From: QALR01 sp900552255
GTDB taxonomy: Bacteria; Bacillota; Clostridia; Oscillospirales; CAG-272
Direction of reading: 5' to 3'
DNA length: 64,000 bases
Assembly (NCBI GenBank): GCA_048526005.1
Contig: DBFVEH010000021.1
Location: forward strand, 558,001-622,000
The position numbers and the translations under genes are program-made. Shown here piece after piece: positions 59,803-64,000 of this stretch (the first letter of the stretch is position 1; every line of letters begins with the position of its first letter). The notes beneath the pieces were generated by a model. That model saw only the letters and a program-made list of their open reading frames with translations, ran no database searches and was not told the DNA's origin.

Positions 59803-61377
59803 ATGGCAAGAGCAGCTGCTAAACCAAAAAAAGAAATCACAATGGAAGAAGCACTGTGGAAAAGTGCGGACAAGCTTCGTGGCTCTGTTGAACCTGCGGA
59901 GTATAAGCATGTTGTCCTCAGCTTATTCTTCCTTAAATTTGCAAGCGATAAATTTGAAGCACAAAGAAAAGCAATTTCAGAGAAATACGGCGAGAAATTT
60001 GTAGACAACATCGCATTTTATACCAAGGATAATGTTTTCTTCCTGCCCGAAGAAAGCCGTTGGTCTTACATAATGGAAAACGCAAAGCAGGACGATATTG
60101 CCCTAAAAATTGATACTGCCCTTTATACGATTGAAAAAACAAATCCGGCGCTCAAAGGCGCTTTGCCGGACAACTACTAGTCCCGCTTACATATCGACAC
60201 GGCAAAGCTGGCGTCTTTGCTGGATGAAATAAACAGCATTAACACAGATGATGAAGAAAACGACATTATCGGGCGTGTGTATGAATACTTTTTGAGCAAA
60301 TTTGCGCTTGCCGAAGGTAAAGGCAAGGGCGAGTTCTACACACCGAAATGTATTGTCAATCTGATTGCCGAAATGCTGGAGCCTTACGACGGTATTCTTT
60401 ACGATCCCTGCTGCGGCTCAGGCGGTATGTTTGTGCAGTCAATCAAGTTTGTTGAAGCACACAGCGGCAATAAGAAAAAAGTATCTATCTACGGTCAGGA
60501 ATATACCAACACAACATTCAAACTGGCAAAGATGAACTTAGCCATTCGTGGTATATCTGCAAACCTCGGTGAGATGGCTGCAAACACTTTTACCAATGAC
60601 CAGCACAAAGACTTGAAAGCCGATTTTATTATGGCAAATCCGCCTTTTAACCAAAAGGAATGGCGTGCTGCCAACGAGTTGACCAGCGATCCCCGATGGA
60701 ATGGTTATGACGTACCGCCTACCAACAATGCAAACTATGGTTGGATATTGAATATTGTTTCCAAGCTTTCGCAGAATGGTGTTGCTGGATTCCTGCTGGC
60801 AAACGGTGCTCTTTCTGATGATGGCACAGAATTGAAAATCCGTAGAAAGCTTATTGAAAACAATCTTGTTGAGGCGATTATCATTCTGCCGAGAAACTTG
60901 TTCTATACCACCGACATCAGCGTAACACTTTGGATTTTGAATAAAAACAAGAAAGCTCGTATTGTAGAACAGAATGGGCAGTTAAAGTGCTACCGCAATA
61001 GAGAGAAAGAAATTCTCTTTATGGATCTGCGGCAGATGGGTAGTCCATATGAAAAGAAATATGTAGAGCTGACTGATGAAGAAAGAGCAAAGGTTACTGC
61101 GGTTTATCACAACTGGCAACAGGAAGACTACGAGGAAACCTATCAGAATGTGCCGGAATTTTGCTATTCCGCGTCCTTTGACGAGGTAAAAGAAAAAGGC
61201 TTCACCCTTGTGCCGAGTCGTTACATCGAGTTTGTCAACCGTGATGAGAACATCGACTTCGATACAAAAATGAAAACACTTCAAACAGAGCTGAAAGAGC
61301 TTTTGATTCAAGAGGAGAAGTCAAAAGCGAATTTGCTTGCGGTGTTTAAGGAGCTTGGATATGAAATCGAATTATAA
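59803..61377 (+). pseudogene. hsdM: Type I restriction-modification methyltransferase subunit, interrupted by TAG
   Basis: One reading frame of 525 codons encodes a whole HsdM, but codon 126 is TAG (60178-60180). Before it come ALWKSADKLRGSVEPAEYKHVVLSLFFLKF and GALPDNY; after it SRLHIDTAKLASLLDEIN continues in the same frame. The second part has the N6-adenine motifs DPCCGSGGM (about 206) and NPPF (about 281). Both halves fit the HsdM family without loss of other sequence. GGAGG lies eight bases before ATG 59803. A truncated 125-residue product is expected unless the amber is read through; a start at ATG 60217 would lack the N-terminal domain. Confidence 0.88.
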
Positions 61378-62467
61378 AACTATTGGCGAATTAGTTGAAA
61401 GAATAGACCAACGAAATACAGAGGGTTCTATTACCAACCTAATCGGTGTTAGTATAGACAAGAAATTCATATCTTCAGTTGCTAATGTTATCGGAACAGA
61501 CCTTACTAAATACAAGGTTATTGAAAAGTTCGATTTTGCAGTTAGTCTTATGCAGGTGAGCCGAGATGAAAAAATCCCCGTTGCTTGTCAAAAAGAGTTC
61601 GACAAAGCAATTATGTCTCCCGCATATCCAATTTTCAGAGTAAAAGATACAAGTATCATTTTGCCTGAGTATTTAGAAATGTGGTTTATGCGACCTGAGT
61701 TCGACCGTGAAGCATCATTTATTGCAGTTGGTGGTGTTCGTGGCAGTATGCCATGGGAAGATTTTGCAAGAATAGAGGTTTGTGTCCCGCCTATCGAGGA
61801 ACAGCAAAAAATAGTAAAAGCCTATCAGACCATTACGAAACGGATCGAATTGAAGAAGAAGATAAATGATAATTTAGAAGCACAAGCACAAGCGATGTTG
61901 CAAAGAAATATCAAAGAAAACAGTAAAAAATCAAAGGTTAATGACCTCATAACCCTGTATGATTTTCTGCGTCGTCCAATATCAGGGCTGGCTCGAGGTG
62001 GAATGGAAAGGAACTATCCATACTATGGAGCGGCAGCTTTAATGGATTATGTAGATAACTATATATTCGAGGGAATTTATGGGCTGATTGGTGAAGACGG
62101 GACAGTTATGGATGAAGACGGCTACCCTACGATGCAATATGTGTGGGGTAAATTTTGGGTGAATAACCATGCCCACATCTTTCAGGGTAAGAACGGATAT
62201 TCAACCGAGATCATATATCTTCTTTTAAAAAATACCGTTGTCCAAAACACCGTGACAGGCGCTGTTCAGCTAAAGATAGCCCAAAAGAACCTTCGGAATC
62301 TGTCTGTCTTAGTGCCAACTGATGAAAACTTACGGGAAATTGATGCAGTGGTTCAGACATTTTTTAAGTACATTCGAGAAAACTGTGATGAGGTTGCACA
62401 GCTCAATAGATTGAATACTGTCATCCTATCAAAAATGGCTGAATACGACGCTGAATTATCATTATAA
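61361..62467 (+). CDS. hsdS: Type I restriction-modification specificity subunit
   Basis: The 368-residue protein has two target-recognition domains (about 8-165 and 205-360) and a conserved helical spacer (EEQQKIVKAYQTITKRIELKKKINDNLEAQAQAMLQ, about 148-185). The second domain ends in the same kind of coil (LREIDAVVQTFFKYIRENCDEVAQLNRLNTVILSKMAEYDAEL). It determines the DNA site methylated or cut. The start ATG 61361 overlaps the end of hsdM by 17 bases, behind GGAG. No hsdR is in the window; it may lie beyond the right edge. Confidence 0.9.
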   Translation: MKSNYKTIGELVERIDQRNTEGSITNLIGVSIDKKFISSVANVIGTDLTKYKVIEKFDFAVSLMQVSRDEKIPVACQKEFDKAIMSPAYPIFRVKDTSIILPEYLEMWFMRPEFDREASFIAVGGVRGSMPWEDFARIEVCVPPIEEQQKIVKAYQTITKRIELKKKINDNLEAQAQAMLQRNIKENSKKSKVNDLITLYDFLRRPISGLARGGMERNYPYYGAAALMDYVDNYIFEGIYGLIGEDGTVMDEDGYPTMQYVWGKFWVNNHAHIFQGKNGYSTEIIYLLLKNTVVQNTVTGAVQLKIAQKNLRNLSVLVPTDENLREIDAVVQTFFKYIRENCDEVAQLNRLNTVILSKMAEYDAELSL

Positions 62468-62491
62468 ATAAACAGAAAGGAAGTTAAAATT

Positions 62492-63168
62492 ATGGCTATT
62501 CAGCTAACTCTTGGACAAGTAAAGGCTATTATCAAAAAAAGCGAATACTCAATTATAAGTGAAACTCGTGCTGGGAACAACTTGGGAATTGTATTAAAAC
62601 TTTCAAATGGATGCAATATAAACTGTTGGGATAAAGGCACAGTAAACTGTCAAGGAAAAAACGTAGACGAGATAAATAAAATATTGTCAGAGCTTTACAA
62701 ACACAAACAACAAGTAATAAAAAGGTCTTTGTTGTGTATGGGCACGATAGTAATGCTAAGACGCAGCTTGAGGCTATGCTCAGAAGATGGGATTTAGAAC
62801 CTTTAATTTTAGATCAACTTGTTTCTTCAGGTCAAACTATCATAGAAAAATTAGAAGAATATACAAGCCAAGTAAATTTTGGTATTGTTTTAGCTACACC
62901 TGATGATATTGGTTATCCAAAGAATGATGAGTCAAAAAAGCAATACAGAGCTCGCCAAAATGTCGTTTTAGAACTGGGAATGTTATTATCAAGGATTGGA
63001 CGAGAAAAAGTTGCAATTTTACTTTCGCAGGCAGAGGATATGGAAAAGCCATCCGATATTGATGGATTGATATATATTCCATTTAAAGATAACATCGAAG
63101 AAACTAAATTGTCTTTAGCAAAAGAGATGCAAAACAATGGCTATGAATTAGATATAGCTAAATTGTAA
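62492..63168 (+). pseudogene. TIR-like (CAP12-type) nucleotide-binding protein, one-base frameshift
   Basis: The 5' frame (ATG 62492, AAAGGAAG ahead) encodes a 75-residue N-terminal domain up to HKQQVIK. At an A5 run (62719-62723) one missing base sends it out of frame to a stop at 62797. The next frame carries on with FVVYGHDSNAKTQLEAMLRRWDLEPLIL, FGIVLATPDDIGY, RQNVVLELGMLLSRIGREKVAIL, the predicted TIR-like fold (PF10137 type) with the Glu of the putative active site in LELG. Proteins of this kind act as NAD-cleaving effectors in CBASS and short-Argonaute systems. A shift in a homopolymer could be real decay, slippage or a sequencing error. Confidence 0.8.
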
Positions 63169-63361
63169 GAAGTCTGAGGTAACCACATAACCAACTTTAA
63201 CGAACACACAATATAACTATCCATCCTGGAGCTGCTTACGGATGAACAATATACCTATCTGACAGGAGAGAAAATGCACAAAGAATACATAAATTTTCTT
63301 ACTTATAATATTTAATTTTCATTTTAATGCTTTGAAATTATTATGTGACTGAGGTGATGAG
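63169..63361. other. AT-rich intergenic stretch between TIR-like and FRG genes
   Basis: No gene is seen. A short frame reading ELLTDEQYTYLTGEKMHKEY is visible near 63226-63290 but has no start or ribosome site and may be a gene fragment. Confidence 0.35.
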
Positions 63362-64000
63362 ATGGATAAACAAGAACAGGAAATCAAATCAGTAGATGTA
63401 GATTTGCTTGATGAATACTGTAGCAGATTAGCAGATGAAAAAATTTGTATTACAGACGACTATGAATTTGCGAAAACGATTGATTCTGTCATAGAAGGTG
63501 ACGCGTATTTAAGCAGAGCTCAAATTGAAAAAAGTGTCATTAAATCGGGAGTACAAAAATATTTTTGTTACTACCCGTTAACATCCAATCAGAAAATTGT
63601 TTTTGCAAATGATTTAACAGATTTTCTAAAAGTAATTTTGGAAGAAGATAGCGATATAAAATTCAAGCAATTTTACCGTGGACATGGGAACTGGATATTT
63701 GATATGATACCAGGAATATACAGAAAGCAGAACCGGAATATTTTGCAATGTGAGTCTCAGTATATTCATGAAATGATTGCTTCATACCCCAACTTTTTCA
63801 GTGAATGTAAAACGGCACTTGATTATTTAGTAGTATTACAGCATTACTCATTTCCTACGAGATTGTTAGATTTTACAGAAAATCCTCTTGTTGCATTATA
63901 TATGGCATGCGCAAGTGAAAAAAGTGATTTTGCAGATGTCATAAGAATAAATGTGGAACCAACTGGTTTTAAATACTATGACAGCGATTCTATTTCATTG
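63362..64000 (+). CDS. FRG domain protein (3' end missing)
   Basis: The visible 213 codons from ATG 63362 (GAGGTG ahead) include the FRG signature: QFYRGHGNWIFDMIPGIYRKQ (about 100-120) and YLVVLQHYSFPTRLLDFTENPLVALYMAC (about 156-184). FRG proteins occur often in phage-defence islands but their biochemical role is not established. The gene is cut by the right edge of the window. It sits downstream of the TIR-like and type I restriction-modification genes. Confidence 0.85.
   Translation, partial: MDKQEQEIKSVDVDLLDEYCSRLADEKICITDDYEFAKTIDSVIEGDAYLSRAQIEKSVIKSGVQKYFCYYPLTSNQKIVFANDLTDFLKVILEEDSDIKFKQFYRGHGNWIFDMIPGIYRKQNRNILQCESQYIHEMIASYPNFFSECKTALDYLVVLQHYSFPTRLLDFTENPLVALYMACASEKSDFADVIRINVEPTGFKYYDSDSISL

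Overview
The window looks like a chromosomal piece of a strictly anaerobic, moderately GC-rich member of the Bacillota (class Clostridia, gut Oscillospiraceae-like). The evidence is the strong GGAGG ribosome sites, TTGACA/TATAAT promoters, T-box leaders in front of thrS and ileS, a four-domain flavodiiron protein, a split ferredoxin-type glutamate synthase, a DUF1492 phage regulator and a YdjG/YdjI pair. Genus cannot be named from this sequence alone.

Layout. 1-2482: a truncated GLUG-motif surface protein gene, then a tyrosine recombinase gene lying between two perfect 27-bp inverted repeats. A consensus promoter points outward inside the right end, currently away from the surface gene and into a terminator. 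This has the architecture of a self-encoded, Hin-like promoter inversion switch and is the best candidate here for an undescribed system. 2510-16219: membrane-stress zinc-ribbon/SPFH pair, flavodiiron protein, three-gene glutamate synthase operon, DUF362 ferredoxin protein, small membrane protein, SGNH hydrolase, TIGR04076 protein, a hypothetical protein and an AlaX editing enzyme. 16373-24535: an HTH protein with a beta-solenoid tail, a small Cys-rich protein, a YclNOPQ/CeuBCDE-like siderophore importer, and an orphan phage tail cassette (tail fibre, baseplate-like protein, DUF1492 regulator) whose two promoters both carry LexA-like boxes. 24657-48933: housekeeping genes, namely DUF368 lipid-carrier translocase, glyQS, ruvX, a PfkB-like protein lacking the catalytic Asp, dut, prfC, HAD, a DUF2156-GNAT fusion, FAD oxidoreductase, beta-helix protein, NUDIX, T-box/thrS, mutarotase, DUF2284, GNAT, phosphoesterase, a probable guanidine-IV riboswitch with a MATE exporter, and T-box/ileS.

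48934-57612: gene remnants, tRNA-Val(GAC) and tRNA-Ala(GGC), an AT-rich secreted subtilase unlike its neighbours, lipoproteins, mutY, a leader with a 36-codon small ORF, and a secreted Cys-protease-like protein.

57650-64000: an AT-rich genomic island. It begins with a decayed large serine recombinase and continues with an HTH regulator, a type I restriction-modification pair (hsdM interrupted by one in-frame TAG, hsdS intact), a TIR-like nucleotide-binding protein split by a one-base shift in an A run, and an FRG-domain protein running off the edge. Genes here fit an anti-phage defence island that is partly silenced, or contain assembly errors.
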